A DNA stretch of 64,000 bases. It comes from Clostridiales bacterium. Its GTDB lineage: Bacteria; Bacillota; Clostridia; Oscillospirales; Acutalibacteraceae. The notes under the pieces were generated by a model that searched no databases, had not been told where the DNA came from, and saw nothing but the letters and a program-made list of their open reading frames with translations. The stretch is taken from the NCBI GenBank assembly GCA_018364155.1, contig JAGZMM010000001.1, positions 434,001 through 498,000 of the forward strand. Direction: 5' to 3'. The position numbers and the translations under genes were made by a program. Below are positions 15,515 through 24,395 of this stretch, in pieces (within the stretch, counting starts at the first letter, position 1; each line of letters begins with the position of its first letter).

Positions 15515-16786
15515 TTATTTCATGCCGATACGGCCGATATCCGTGCGGTAGTGCGCCCCGTCAAACCGGATGGTTTTTACCGCGTCGTACGCTTTGTCAA
15601 GCGCTTCGTCCAGAGTGTCCCCCAGCGCCGTCACGCCCAGCACCCGGCCGCCGTTTGTAAAGAACTTGCCGTCCTGATACGCAGTGCCCGCGTGGTACAC
15701 GATCGCGCCGTCAGCCTGGCCGTTTTCGTTAAGCCCGGTGATTTCAATGCCCTTGGGGTAGCTGCCCGGGTACCCGCCCGACGCCATGACCACACAGGCG
15801 CAGGCTTCCTGAGACCATTGGATGTTAATCTCATCAAGGCGCTCGTCGATCACTGCGTCGATGATGTCCAGCAGGTCGGTTTTCAGCCGCGGGAGCACCA
15901 CTTGGGTCTCCGGGTCGCCGAACCGGGCGTTGTACTCGATGACCTTCGGGCCCTTCTCGGTAAGCATCAGGCCGAAATAGAGGCAGCCCTTGAAGGGGCG
16001 GCCCTCTTCATTCATGGCCTTGACCGTGGGCAGGAAGATTTCCTCCATGCAGCGCTTTGCCATCTCGTCGGAGTAAAAAGGGTTGGGGCTCACGGTACCC
16101 ATGCCGCCAGTGTTGAGGCCCTTGTCCCCGTCCAGCGCCCGCTTATGGTCCTTGGAAGAAACCATGGGGCACAGGGTCTTCCCATCGGTAAAGGACAGGA
16201 CGGACACCTCCGGGCCGGTAAGGAATTCCTCGATGACCACCCGGCTGCCGGACGCGCCGAACACCTTGTCCTCCATAATGGAATGAAGGGCGTCCTTGGC
16301 CTGCTCCTCGTTCTCCGCCAGGATGACTCCCTTGCCCAACGCAAGGCCGTCCGCCTTGATGACGGTGGGATAGGTGTTCTGCTCCTGAATGTAGCGCAGG
16401 GCCTCCTTCGGATCGTCGAATACTTCGTATCCAGCGGTGGGAATGCCGTACTTTTTCATCAGGTTCTTGGAAAAAACCTTGCTGCCTTCAATGAGAGCGG
16501 CGTTCTGCCGGGGACCGAAGGCGCGAATTCCTTCCTTCTCCAGCGCGTCCACCAAGCCTGCCATCAACGGATCGTCGGGTGCGACGAACACCAAGTCTAC
16601 CTTCAGCTCCTTTGCGAGCTTGACGATTCCGTCCACATCGGTGCCGGACACGTTGTGGCACACCGCGTCCCGGGAGATGCCGCCGTTGCCCGGCGCGCAA
16701 TGGATGGCGCCACAGCGCTTGCTTTCCTTAAGCTTGCGGATGAGGGCGTGCTCCCGCCCGCCGCCGCCGACCATTAAGATATCCAT
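15515..16786 (-). CDS. purD: Phosphoribosylamine-glycine ligase (GARS)
   Basis: ATP-dependent ligation of glycine to phosphoribosylamine, step two of purine synthesis. A 423-aa ATP-grasp protein: N-terminal GGGGREHALIRKL, ATP-grasp part with GLALGKGVI and the metal-site region VIEYNARFGDPETQVVLP. The ATG 16786 follows GAAAGGAAGG. Last gene of the cluster purE-F-M-N-H-D, 32 bp after purH. Confidence 0.97.
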   Translation of the reverse strand: MDILMVGGGGREHALIRKLKESKRCGAIHCAPGNGGISRDAVCHNVSGTDVDGIVKLAKELKVDLVFVAPDDPLMAGLVDALEKEGIRAFGPRQNAALIEGSKVFSKNLMKKYGIPTAGYEVFDDPKEALRYIQEQNTYPTVIKADGLALGKGVILAENEEQAKDALHSIMEDKVFGASGSRVVIEEFLTGPEVSVLSFTDGKTLCPMVSSKDHKRALDGDKGLNTGGMGTVSPNPFYSDEMAKRCMEEIFLPTVKAMNEEGRPFKGCLYFGLMLTEKGPKVIEYNARFGDPETQVVLPRLKTDLLDIIDAVIDERLDEINIQWSQEACACVVMASGGYPGSYPKGIEITGLNENGQADGAIVYHAGTAYQDGKFFTNGGRVLGVTALGDTLDEALDKAYDAVKTIRFDGAHYRTDIGRIGMK

Positions 16787-16818
16787 TGGGATTCCTTCCT
16801 TTCGGGAGAAAATAAAGT

Positions 16819-18372
16819 TTAGTGCTTAAAATGGCGCATGCCGGTAAAGACCATGGCGATACCCGCCTTGTTGGCGGCGTCGATGCTTTCCTGGTCGCGG
16901 ATGGAGCCGCCGGGCTGGATGATGGCGGTGATGCCCGCCTTCTGGGCGGCTTCTACGCAGTCGGGGAACGGGAAGAAGGCGTCCGAGCCCATGACGCTGC
17001 CCGCCGCCTTATCGCCGGCGTACTTGATGGCCAGCTCCAGGGCGGTGATACGGTTGGTCTGACCTGGGCCGATGCCCACAGTGGCGTTGTTCTTCGCCAG
17101 GGCGATGCCGTTGGACTTTACGTGCTTGACCACTTTCCAAACAAACCGAAGCTGCTCCATTTCTTCAGGGGTAGGCTCACGCTTGGTGACGCATTTCAGG
17201 TCCTCCTCGTGCAGAAGCTCGGTATCCAAGCTCTGGACCAGCAGGCCGCCGGCTACCTTCTTCATATCCAGAAGGTCCTTGGAGTTGGGCTTTGCCAAGT
17301 TCGGCAGCTTTAAGAGACGAATGTTTTTCTTCTGGGTGAGAATCGAAAGCGCGTCCTCATCAAAGGCAGGCGCCAGGATGATTTCCAAGAAAATTTTTGC
17401 CAGCTCCTGGGCGGTATCCTTGTCCACCGGGCGGTTTAACGCCACGATACCGCCGAAAATGGAAACCGGGTCGGCGTCATAGGCGTTTTTGTACGCTTGG
17501 CAGATGGTTTCGCCGGTGCCCACACCGCAGGGATTCGCGTGCTTGACGGCTACCGCCACCGGCTTTTCCTCGCCAAACTCCTTGAGCAGGTCGAGCGCGC
17601 CGTTCGCGTCGTTGATGTTGTTGTAGGAAAGCTCCTTGCCGTGGAGCTGCTCGGCTGCGTCAAGAGTATTGTCGTGGTTGCCGATCTCCCGGTAGAAGGC
17701 GGCCTTCTGGTGGGGGTTCTCGCCGTAGCGCAGGTCCTGCACCTTCTCATAGGTCAAAGACAGGTCGTCAGGCAAGCCCTCTTCCCCGCGCTGGCGGCGC
17801 AGGTAGGTGGAAATCATGGTGTCGTACTGGGCGGTATGGTCAAACACCTTTCCCGCCAGAGCGAACTTGGTGTCTCTCGAAACCGACCCGTTCTCTTTAT
17901 ACTCCTCGATCACCTTGCCGTAATCCGCCGGATCCACGATCACCGATACGTCCTGCCAGTTTTTCGCGGCAGCGCGGATCATGGTGGGGCCGCCGATGTC
18001 AATGTTCTCAATGGCGTCCTCCAGGGTAACGCCGGGCTTTAGGATGGTCTGCTTAAAGGGATAGAGGTTGATGGCCACCACGTCGATGGGGGTGACGCCC
18101 AGCTTCTCAAGCTGCTGCATGTGCTCAGGGTTGCCGCGCATGGCAAGGATGCCCGCATGGATCATGGGATGCAGGGTTTTTACCCGGCCGTCCAGGCATT
18201 CCGGGAACCCGGTCACATCGGACACGCCGGTGACCGGCACGCCCGCTTCCTTTAGGGCCTTGGCGGTTCCGCCCGTGGAGAGCACCTCAAAGCCCAGAGC
18301 CACCAATTCCTTTGCAAAATCCACAATGCCCGTTTTATCGGACACGCTGAGTATCGCACGTTTCTGATTCAT
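16819..18372 (-). CDS. purH: AICAR transformylase / IMP cyclohydrolase
   Basis: Bifunctional enzyme of the last two steps to IMP. The N-terminal MGS-like cyclohydrolase domain (SVSDKTGIVDFAKEL; LSTGGTAKAL) is followed by the transformylase domain with KHANPCGVGTGE and a C-terminal IQPGGSIRDQE...MVFTGMRHFKH. I use ATG 18372 (MNQKRAILSV) behind GAGGAG, giving 517 aa, the normal size; upstream in-frame ATGs fall in the purN gap. It needs 10-formyl-THF. Confidence 0.97.
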   Translation of the reverse strand: MNQKRAILSVSDKTGIVDFAKELVALGFEVLSTGGTAKALKEAGVPVTGVSDVTGFPECLDGRVKTLHPMIHAGILAMRGNPEHMQQLEKLGVTPIDVVAINLYPFKQTILKPGVTLEDAIENIDIGGPTMIRAAAKNWQDVSVIVDPADYGKVIEEYKENGSVSRDTKFALAGKVFDHTAQYDTMISTYLRRQRGEEGLPDDLSLTYEKVQDLRYGENPHQKAAFYREIGNHDNTLDAAEQLHGKELSYNNINDANGALDLLKEFGEEKPVAVAVKHANPCGVGTGETICQAYKNAYDADPVSIFGGIVALNRPVDKDTAQELAKIFLEIILAPAFDEDALSILTQKKNIRLLKLPNLAKPNSKDLLDMKKVAGGLLVQSLDTELLHEEDLKCVTKREPTPEEMEQLRFVWKVVKHVKSNGIALAKNNATVGIGPGQTNRITALELAIKYAGDKAAGSVMGSDAFFPFPDCVEAAQKAGITAIIQPGGSIRDQESIDAANKAGIAMVFTGMRHFKH

Positions 18373-18451
18373 CCCGCAAGTCTCCTCTTTTCGTTTCTCG
18401 TGTAACCGAACACAGGACACCCGGCGAACGTTTGCCAGGTGTCCTATGTAT

Positions 18452-19072
18452 TTACCGAATTCTGGTGTGATTGCCATCGATCTCGACCCGGCCTTCGCAG
18501 AACAGGGAAACCGCCTTGGGAAGCAGCTTCCATTCCGCTTCTTCCATCACCCGCCGCTGCAGGGTTTCCGGCGTATCCGCCTCGAGCACCGCTACCGGCT
18601 GCTGGAGCAGGATGGCGCCGCCGTCGGTCACTTCGTTGACAAAGTGCACCGTCGCGCCGGTCACCTTTACACCCTTCTCCAAGACCGCCTCGTGGACCTT
18701 TAGGCCGTAAAACCCGTCCCCGCAGAAGGAGGGGATCAAAGAAGGATGGATGTTTAAGATCTTATTGCTGTACCGGGAAAGGACCTGCTCTCCTAAAATG
18801 GAGAGAAAGCCAGCCAGCACCACAAGGTCCGCCTTGCATGCATCCAAAGCCTCGGTGAGCGCCTCATCAAACTGCTCAGGAGTGCGGCCCTTGCGGGCTA
18901 CCACTTTAGCGGGCACTCCTGCCTTCTTCGCCCGCTCCAAGGCATAGACGCCTTCCCGGCTGGCGATGACCTGGACGATCTTCCCGTTTTTGATCTCGCC
19001 TCTCGCTTGGGCGTCCAAAAGCGCCTGCAGATTGGTGCCGCCGCCCGATACCAAAACCGCGATGTTTAGCAT
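18452..19072 (-). CDS. purN: Phosphoribosylglycinamide formyltransferase
   Basis: Transfers formyl from 10-formyl-THF to GAR. A 206-aa protein starting MLNIAVLVSGGGTNLQAL, with the catalytic NIHPSLIPSF motif (Asn and His) and the downstream Asp in VNEVTDGGAILLQ. The ATG 19072 lies 7 bp inside the purM end. The usual length supports this start over longer frames. Confidence 0.96.
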   Translation of the reverse strand: MLNIAVLVSGGGTNLQALLDAQARGEIKNGKIVQVIASREGVYALERAKKAGVPAKVVARKGRTPEQFDEALTEALDACKADLVVLAGFLSILGEQVLSRYSNKILNIHPSLIPSFCGDGFYGLKVHEAVLEKGVKVTGATVHFVNEVTDGGAILLQQPVAVLEADTPETLQRRVMEEAEWKLLPKAVSLFCEGRVEIDGNHTRIR

Positions 19073-20097
19073 AGCTCGACACCCTCGCCGTCCTTCACCT
19101 CGCCAAGGACACAGGCGTTCTCGCCCGCTTCCTTGAGCACGGAAATCGCCTTGTCCGCTTCGTCGGCCGGCAGGGCGATACACAGACCCACGCCCATGTT
19201 GAAGGTGTTGAACATGTCCCGCTCAGGCACGCCGCCGGTGCGCTGGAGCACATGGAAGATGGGCAGCACCGGCACGGCTGCTTTTTCAATGCGGGCCATC
19301 TGGCCAGGACGGAGCATACGCGGGATGTTCTCATAAAAGCCGCCGCCGGTGATGTGAGAAACGGCGTGCACGTCGCATTCCTCCATGAGCTTTAAGAGGG
19401 GTTTGACATAAATCTTCGTGGGGGTCAGCAACTCCTCGCCCAGCGTCTTGCCCAATTCCTCCACATGCAGGTTCAGGTTCTGCTCGCCCACATGGAAGAT
19501 TTTGCGCACCAGGGAGAAACCGTTGGAATGCACGCCCGAAGAGGACACGCCGATGAGCACGTCCCCGGTCTTCACCTTGCTGCCGTCAATAATCCTATCC
19601 TTGTCCACCATGCCCACCGAGAAGCCGGCCAGATCGTATTCGTCCACCGGGTAAAAACCGGGCATTTCCGCCGTTTCACCGCCGATGAGCGCACAGCCCG
19701 CCTGCACGCAGCCTTCCGCCACGCCTGAGACGATGGCCGCCACCCGTTCGGGAACGTTGCGGCCCACGGCGATGTAATCGAGGAAGAAAAGGGGCTTTGC
19801 GCCGCAGCAAACCACGTCGTTGACACACATGGCCACGCAGTCGATACCCACAGTATCATGCTTATCCAGCAAAAACGCAATCTTCAGCTTGGTGCCTACC
19901 CCATCGGTACCGGAGACCAGCACCGGGTTTTTTACACCGCTTAAATCCGGCTCAAACAGGCCGCCGAAGCCGCCGATGCCCGACAGCACGCCCGGAATCT
20001 TTGTGCGCGCCACGTGGGATTTCATCAATTCCACCGCTTTGTAGCCGGCGGTCACGTCAACGCCCGCCGCCTTGTAGCTGTCCGAAAAACTGTTCAT
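19066..20097 (-). CDS. purM: Phosphoribosylformylglycinamidine cyclo-ligase (AIRS)
   Basis: ATP-dependent closure of the imidazole ring to AIR. A 343-aa protein with GIGGFGGLFEPDL near residue 40, the glycine-rich VSGTDGVGTKLKIA near 60, and the C-terminal ITGGGFYENIPRML. Start ATG 20097 (MNSFSDSYKAAGVD) with GGTAGGA close upstream; a start four codons earlier is also possible. It overlaps purN. Confidence 0.96.
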   Translation of the reverse strand: MNSFSDSYKAAGVDVTAGYKAVELMKSHVARTKIPGVLSGIGGFGGLFEPDLSGVKNPVLVSGTDGVGTKLKIAFLLDKHDTVGIDCVAMCVNDVVCCGAKPLFFLDYIAVGRNVPERVAAIVSGVAEGCVQAGCALIGGETAEMPGFYPVDEYDLAGFSVGMVDKDRIIDGSKVKTGDVLIGVSSSGVHSNGFSLVRKIFHVGEQNLNLHVEELGKTLGEELLTPTKIYVKPLLKLMEECDVHAVSHITGGGFYENIPRMLRPGQMARIEKAAVPVLPIFHVLQRTGGVPERDMFNTFNMGVGLCIALPADEADKAISVLKEAGENACVLGEVKDGEGVELC

Positions 20098-20185
20098 TCC
20101 TACCACCATTTCCCCGGCGGCCTTCCTTCGCCGCCAGTCTCTCATAGTCAAACGGCAACCGCCGCAATATCGCTTTGCTTTGGGC

Positions 20186-21604
20186 TTACGCCTTTATTTT
20201 CTGATCGTATTTGTCCTTGGGCATCTCGTCGGGTACCTCAATGGGATACCGGCCGGTGAAGCAGGCGTCGCACATGCTGAGATTCGACTCCTTGGCAATG
20301 GCGTGCACCCCTTCGATGCTCAAGTATCCCAAGGAATCCGCGCCGATGTGGTCACGGATTTCATCGATGGACATCTTACACGCGATCAGGTGCTCCCGGG
20401 AGCTGATATCGGTACCGAAGTAGCACGGGTGCATGAAAGGCGGAGAGGAGATGCGCATATGTACCTCCGTAGCGCCCGCCGCCCGCAGGTTGGCTACAAT
20501 ATTCGCGCAGGTAGTGCCGCGGACGATGGAATCGTCCACCAGTACCACTCGCTTGCCCTTGACCGCCGCGCCCAAAGCTCCCAGCTTGATGCTCACCGAG
20601 CGCTCCCGCTGTTTCTGGGTTTCCTGGATAAAGGTGCGGCCTATGTACCGGTTCTTCACAAAGCCCATGCCGTAGGGAATCCCCGATTCATAGGAATATC
20701 CCAGCGCCGCGTCCAGCCCCGAGTCAGGCACGCCCATGACCAGGTCCGCTTCCACCGGATGCTCCTGGGCCAGGATACGTCCCGCGTTCTGGCGGGCGAA
20801 ATGCACGCTCTGGCCGTCGATGATGGAGTCGGGCCGGGCGAAATAGACAAACTCAAAGATACATAGAGACGATTTTTGACCGCAGTGGTCTTTGAGGCTG
20901 CGAAGACCGTTTTCGTCCACCACCACGACCTCGCCGGGCTCCACGTCGCGTACATAGTCAGCGCCCAGAGAAGTCAGCGCGCAGGTCTCTGATGCGAAGC
21001 AGTAGCTCTCGCCGATTTTGCCGATGCACAGTGGCCGAAAGCCCTGGGGGTCTCTGGCGGCAATGAGCTTTTTCGGGGACATCATAACCAGAGAATAAGC
21101 GCCCTTAAGCTTTTTCATGGTATTGACCAGCGCCTGCTCAATGGAACCGGCGTTGAGCCGCTCCCGGGCGATGATATACGCAATGATCTCCGCGTCGCAG
21201 GAGGTCTGGAAAATAGCGCCGCCGTATTCCAGTTCCTTTTTGAGCTCGGGAATGTTCACAATGCTGCCGTTGTGGCCGATGGCAAGGGTTCCCTTGACAT
21301 AGCGCATCACCAGCGGCTGGGAGTTTGCCCTCTCCAGCTTATCGCTGGGGGAATAGCGCACATGGCCGATGGCCAGCTGCCCGCTGCCCAGCTTCTTGAT
21401 GGTCTTTTCGTCGAACACGTCGGGCACGAGCCCCATGTCCTTATGAACGGTGATGACGCCGCCGTCGTTGACCGCGATGCCCGCACTTTCCTGCCCCCGG
21501 TGCTGCAAGGCATAGAGGGCCAAATAGGTTTCCTCCGCCACCTGCAATCCGTCCTTGTTATAAATCCCAAATAGTCCGCATTCTTCATGAGGCTTGTGCG
21601 CCAT
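20186..21604 (-). CDS. purF: Amidophosphoribosyltransferase
   Basis: First committed step of purine synthesis: PRPP plus glutamine to phosphoribosylamine. The 472-aa protein has an eight-residue propeptide (MAHKPHEE) before the nucleophile Cys9 in CGLFGIYN, the PRPP loop VVLVDDSIVRGTT, and late cysteines (HPCYFGTD and CDACF) fitting the B. subtilis-type 4Fe-4S cluster. Start ATG 21604 follows AAGGAG. It would be controlled by the purE leader as part of the operon. Confidence 0.97.
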   Translation of the reverse strand: MAHKPHEECGLFGIYNKDGLQVAEETYLALYALQHRGQESAGIAVNDGGVITVHKDMGLVPDVFDEKTIKKLGSGQLAIGHVRYSPSDKLERANSQPLVMRYVKGTLAIGHNGSIVNIPELKKELEYGGAIFQTSCDAEIIAYIIARERLNAGSIEQALVNTMKKLKGAYSLVMMSPKKLIAARDPQGFRPLCIGKIGESYCFASETCALTSLGADYVRDVEPGEVVVVDENGLRSLKDHCGQKSSLCIFEFVYFARPDSIIDGQSVHFARQNAGRILAQEHPVEADLVMGVPDSGLDAALGYSYESGIPYGMGFVKNRYIGRTFIQETQKQRERSVSIKLGALGAAVKGKRVVLVDDSIVRGTTCANIVANLRAAGATEVHMRISSPPFMHPCYFGTDISSREHLIACKMSIDEIRDHIGADSLGYLSIEGVHAIAKESNLSMCDACFTGRYPIEVPDEMPKDKYDQKIKA

Positions 21605-21657
21605 GCTAACACTCCTTATCCGTTTCATCCTAGATTTTTGGCGTTCCCGCGTCCGGC

Positions 21658-22164
21658 TTACAGGGTATCGAGCTTTTCCTTGAGCGCCGCGTCTTTCTTG
21701 AGCACGCCTTCGGTCATGTCCTTCTTCATAGCAGTCAGCTTCTCGGCCACCTTTTCGTCGGACAAAGCCAGCATCTGGGCGGCTAAGATGGCCGCGTTCT
21801 TCGCCCCGTCAATGGCGACGGTGGCCACCGGGATACCGCTTGGCATCTGCACGGTGGCAAGCAGCGCGTCGAGCCCGTCAAGCGTGGAAGACTTGACCGG
21901 AATGCCGATGACCGGCAAGGTGGTATGGGCGGCCAGCACGCCCGCCAAATGGGCTGCCTTCCCCGCCGCGGCGATGATCACGCCGAAGCCGTTTTCTTTC
22001 GCGCTCGACGCAAAGGCCATCGCCTGAGCCGGAGTGCGGTGGGCAGACATGACATGAGCCTCCACCGGGATGTCAAATTCCTTAAGCTGCTTGATGGCGG
22101 CGGACACCACCGGCAAGTCGCTGTCGCTTCCCATGATGACGGCTACCTTTTTCGTTTGCTGCAT
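21658..22164 (-). CDS. purE: N5-carboxyaminoimidazole ribonucleotide mutase
   Basis: Moves the carboxyl group of N5-CAIR to give CAIR, or carboxylates AIR directly if a class II enzyme. The 168-aa protein has IMGSDSDLPVVSAA and SAHRTP. Start ATG 22164 with AGGAGAGAAGG; the frame continues upstream through the leader RNA but without coding character. First gene of the operon, directly after an attenuator-like leader. purK and purC are not in the cluster, so other loci must supply them or PurE is of the AIR-using class. Confidence 0.96.
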   Translation of the reverse strand: MQQTKKVAVIMGSDSDLPVVSAAIKQLKEFDIPVEAHVMSAHRTPAQAMAFASSAKENGFGVIIAAAGKAAHLAGVLAAHTTLPVIGIPVKSSTLDGLDALLATVQMPSGIPVATVAIDGAKNAAILAAQMLALSDEKVAEKLTAMKKDMTEGVLKKDAALKEKLDTL

Positions 22165-22201
22165 CGTCCTTCTCTCCTTTTCTCCAAAGCCTGTCCGCCT
22201 C

Positions 22202-22372
22202 AAAAACAAACAGGAAGGCTGCGACGCATAAAATCGACGCAGCCTTATCTTCTTTCCAACGCTATGGTCTGTCCGAGGCGGCAAAAATGGACACACGACC
22301 CGTGGGATGCCTCCTGCCACATACAAAACAAACGTTTTTGAGCACGGTTTCGCCACCCCACACTGTTTTCTA
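22202..22372 (-). promoter_or_regulatory. Structured leader with intrinsic terminator before purE (candidate riboswitch/attenuator)
   Basis: Transcript from about 22372. P1: GTGGGGTG (22361-22354) with CATCCCAC (22309-22302), enclosing a CAAAA/TTTTG hairpin (22340-22324). P2: GGTC (22300-22297) and TGTCC (22293-22289) with GGACA (22274-22270) and GACC (22269-22266), whose loop holds CCGCCTC. Then a terminator: AAGGCTGCG (22246-22238) with CGCAGCCTT (22223-22215) and a T-rich tail to 22202. The P2 loop CCGCCTC is complementary to GAGGCGG just past the terminator (22201-22195). It does not match the purine, PRPP or ZTP riboswitch cores that I know. Confidence 0.6.
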
Positions 22373-22378
22373 CCTGCT

Positions 22379-22407
22379 ATTTTATACGATTTTTCGACTA
22401 AATTCAA
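22379..22407 (-). promoter_or_regulatory. Promoter of the purine operon
   Basis: TTGAAT (22407-22402), 17-bp spacer, TAAAAT (22384-22379) on the minus strand; an overlapping TATAAA gives spacing 15. Confidence 0.75.
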
Positions 22408-22481
22408 GGAATCCGCCAACGAATCGTAAATTTTGTGTAGTTATCAGCATAAGGTCCGAAAATAGTTTCTTCTTTTGTGCA

Positions 22482-23393
22482 TTATTGTTTCAATTGCACA
22501 TCGTTTTTGGCCAGTTCTCCAATAGAGGTCACCAAGCCCGCCAGGCCCTGGATCTGGGACGGGATGATGATCTTAGTGGCCTTGCCGTCGGCCGCCTTGC
22601 CGAAAGCCTCCAGGCTCTTGATGGCGATGACCTGCTCGGACGGGGACGCTTGGTTTAACAGCTTAATGGAATCGGCCAGCGCTTCCTGCACCTTCATGAT
22701 CGCCTGAGCCTCGCCCTCCGCCTCGCGGATTTTGGTCTCCTTCACCGCGTCGGCCCGCAGAATGGCCGCTTCCTTGTGGCCCTCAGCCACCAGAATCTCG
22801 CTGCGCTTCTCGCCTTCCGCACGAAGAATCGCTTCGCGGCGTTCCCGCTCGGCTTTCATCTGCTTCTCCATGGCGTCCTGAATCTCCCGGGGCGGGAGGA
22901 TGTTTTTGAGCTCTACGCGGTTGACCTTGATGCCCCAGGCGTCGGTAGCCTCGTCAAGGATGACGCGGATCTTGGAGTTGATCACGTCGCGGGAAGTCAG
23001 CGTGTGGTCGAGCTCCATCTCACCGATGATGTTACGCAGGGTGGTAGCGGACAGGTTCTCAATGGCGGAAAGAGGCCGCTCCACGCCGTAAGCATACAGC
23101 TTCGCGTCGGTAATCTGGTAATAAATAACCGTGTCGATCTGCATGGTGACGTTATCCTTGGTGATGACCGGCTGGGGCGGAAAATCCACCACCTGCTCCT
23201 TGAGGGAAACCTTCTTGGCAATGCGCTCCACAAACGGAACCTTCCAATGAATGCCCGTACCCCATGTGGATTTGTACGCGCCCAGGCGCTCAACCACATA
23301 GGCATTGGCCTGGGGTACAATCTTGATGTTTGCAATCAGAATGATGAGCGCCAGAACCACAAGAGCAATGACAACATAAATGACGAAATCCAT
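22482..23393 (-). CDS. SPFH/Band 7 (stomatin-like, QmcA type) membrane protein
   Basis: A 303-aa protein with one N-terminal membrane anchor (residues 4-24), the SPFH domain (VVERLGAYKSTWGTGIHW to about 180), then a charged coiled coil with repeated EG-A patterns (ILVAEGHKEAAILRADAV). Such proteins form oligomeric membrane microdomain scaffolds. It follows NfeD and DUF6199 genes in one direction, matching the widespread NfeD-SPFH gene pairing. Substrate or partner is unknown. Confidence 0.93.
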   Translation of the reverse strand: MDFVIYVVIALVVLALIILIANIKIVPQANAYVVERLGAYKSTWGTGIHWKVPFVERIAKKVSLKEQVVDFPPQPVITKDNVTMQIDTVIYYQITDAKLYAYGVERPLSAIENLSATTLRNIIGEMELDHTLTSRDVINSKIRVILDEATDAWGIKVNRVELKNILPPREIQDAMEKQMKAERERREAILRAEGEKRSEILVAEGHKEAAILRADAVKETKIREAEGEAQAIMKVQEALADSIKLLNQASPSEQVIAIKSLEAFGKAADGKATKIIIPSQIQGLAGLVTSIGELAKNDVQLKQ

Positions 23394-23478
23394 AATACCC
23401 TCCTAAATTGCACGTTCTTTTTACAGACCATCCGTTGAAAACGGCCTGATTGCGACAAAGAGAAAACAGCCGCCCCTT

Positions 23479-23691
23479 CTACCGCAATACCAGCGGCAGA
23501 AGAGCAAACACAATACCCATAGCCATAAAGAGAACACCGCCTGCTTTGGTGCTCATCCGGTACCAGTCGGACGGTTCCTCCGCCCGGTAGGATTTCCACC
23601 GCTCCGTGACCGCCCAAAACCACTGAGGCTTTAAAAACAGGAACAGACCGATGAGAATGCAAATGATACCAAGCGCTATGCTCCACCCCAT
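23479..23691 (-). CDS. DUF6199-like small membrane protein
   Basis: A 70-aa protein with two membrane helices (about residues 4-20 and 49-68) linked by a loop containing WFWAVTERWKSY and PSDWYRMSTK. It resembles the short DUF6199 family of Firmicutes, of unknown function. The ATG 23691 follows AGGAGG. It lies between the NfeD and SPFH genes, so it may be an accessory subunit of that membrane complex (inference). Confidence 0.75.
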   Translation of the reverse strand: MGWSIALGIICILIGLFLFLKPQWFWAVTERWKSYRAEEPSDWYRMSTKAGGVLFMAMGIVFALLPLVLR

Positions 23692-23760
23692 ATTCGCTTC
23701 CTCCTTAGGGGATGCACCCGCAGCTGACCCAGGTCAGACGGGTCCAGGGGAATCTTCCTT

Positions 23761-24213
23761 TTATTTCTGCGGTTCTTCGTCTTCCACCGGCACCACAATC
23801 AGCTTAACCCCATCAATGGCCTCCACCCTGACCCTAGCGCCCTCGGCGATGGCCGAGCCGTCGGCAGACCGGGCAGTCCAAACGCTGCCAAGCACCTTGA
23901 CCTGCCCTTTGGCAAGAGAATTGTCAATGGCGTCGGTAACCACGGCGGTCTCCCCTACGTACCGGTCGGCATTGGTGCTGACCTTTTTGACGGCCAGGTA
24001 CTTTTTCAAAAACGGCCGGGTCAGAGCCAGCGACAGAATGGATACGGCAACAAACACAATCAGCTGCACCCAAAGCGGGGTGTTAAACAGGTTTGCAATA
24101 AACGCGCCCACACTGCCCACCACAAACCAAATGGCGACCAACTGGGTGGTCCCCGCCTCTACCAGGGCCAGAACAAGAATGGCGACCAGCCAGACAATTG
24201 CGAAAACATCCAT
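23761..24213 (-). CDS. NfeD family membrane protein
   Basis: A 150-aa short-type NfeD: three to four N-terminal membrane helices (about residues 3-75, including the VWLVAILVLALVEAGTTQLV start) followed by an OB-fold C-terminal domain (YVGETAVVTDAIDNSLAKGQVKV). Short NfeD proteins partner with SPFH proteins. It has a strong promoter at 24303-24331 and GAAGGAGGG before ATG 24213; first gene of the NfeD-DUF6199-SPFH operon. Confidence 0.92.
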   Translation of the reverse strand: MDVFAIVWLVAILVLALVEAGTTQLVAIWFVVGSVGAFIANLFNTPLWVQLIVFVAVSILSLALTRPFLKKYLAVKKVSTNADRYVGETAVVTDAIDNSLAKGQVKVLGSVWTARSADGSAIAEGARVRVEAIDGVKLIVVPVEDEEPQK

Positions 24214-24302
24214 CCAGCCTCTCCCTCCTTCCAGGAACGATGATTCTCATGCATATGCATTCACGCAGCCGGTTTATTCCCGGCCTTCTGCGCTATGGCA
24301 CG

Positions 24303-24331
24303 ATTATACCACACCCAAATACGAAATACAA
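24303..24331 (-). promoter_or_regulatory. Promoter of NfeD operon
   Basis: TTGTAT (24331-24326), 17-bp spacer, and the extended -10 TGTGGTATAAT (24308-24303) on the minus strand. Confidence 0.88.
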
Positions 24332-24395
24332 GAGATTTTACGCGAAAAAGTCAATAATATTTACACGCAAACGTGCCGCTTCTATACCAATAGCG

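Noticed and set aside
15416..16777. Long plus-strand frame opposite purD (453 codons)
   Set aside because: Mirror frame of a clear purD; no ribosome site and no recognisable domain. Caused by GC-rich third positions.
22266..22310. ZTP riboswitch (GGGTCGTGTG and CCGCCT strings before purE)
   Set aside because: The two strings are only about 12 nt apart, with no ACCGGGGAGC-type segment between them, so the known fold cannot form.
22340..22400. Purine riboswitch core (TTTCTACC-like string on the plus strand)
   Set aside because: TTTTCTACC occurs on the plus strand, but the other conserved junction elements and P1 are missing and no plus-strand purine gene follows.
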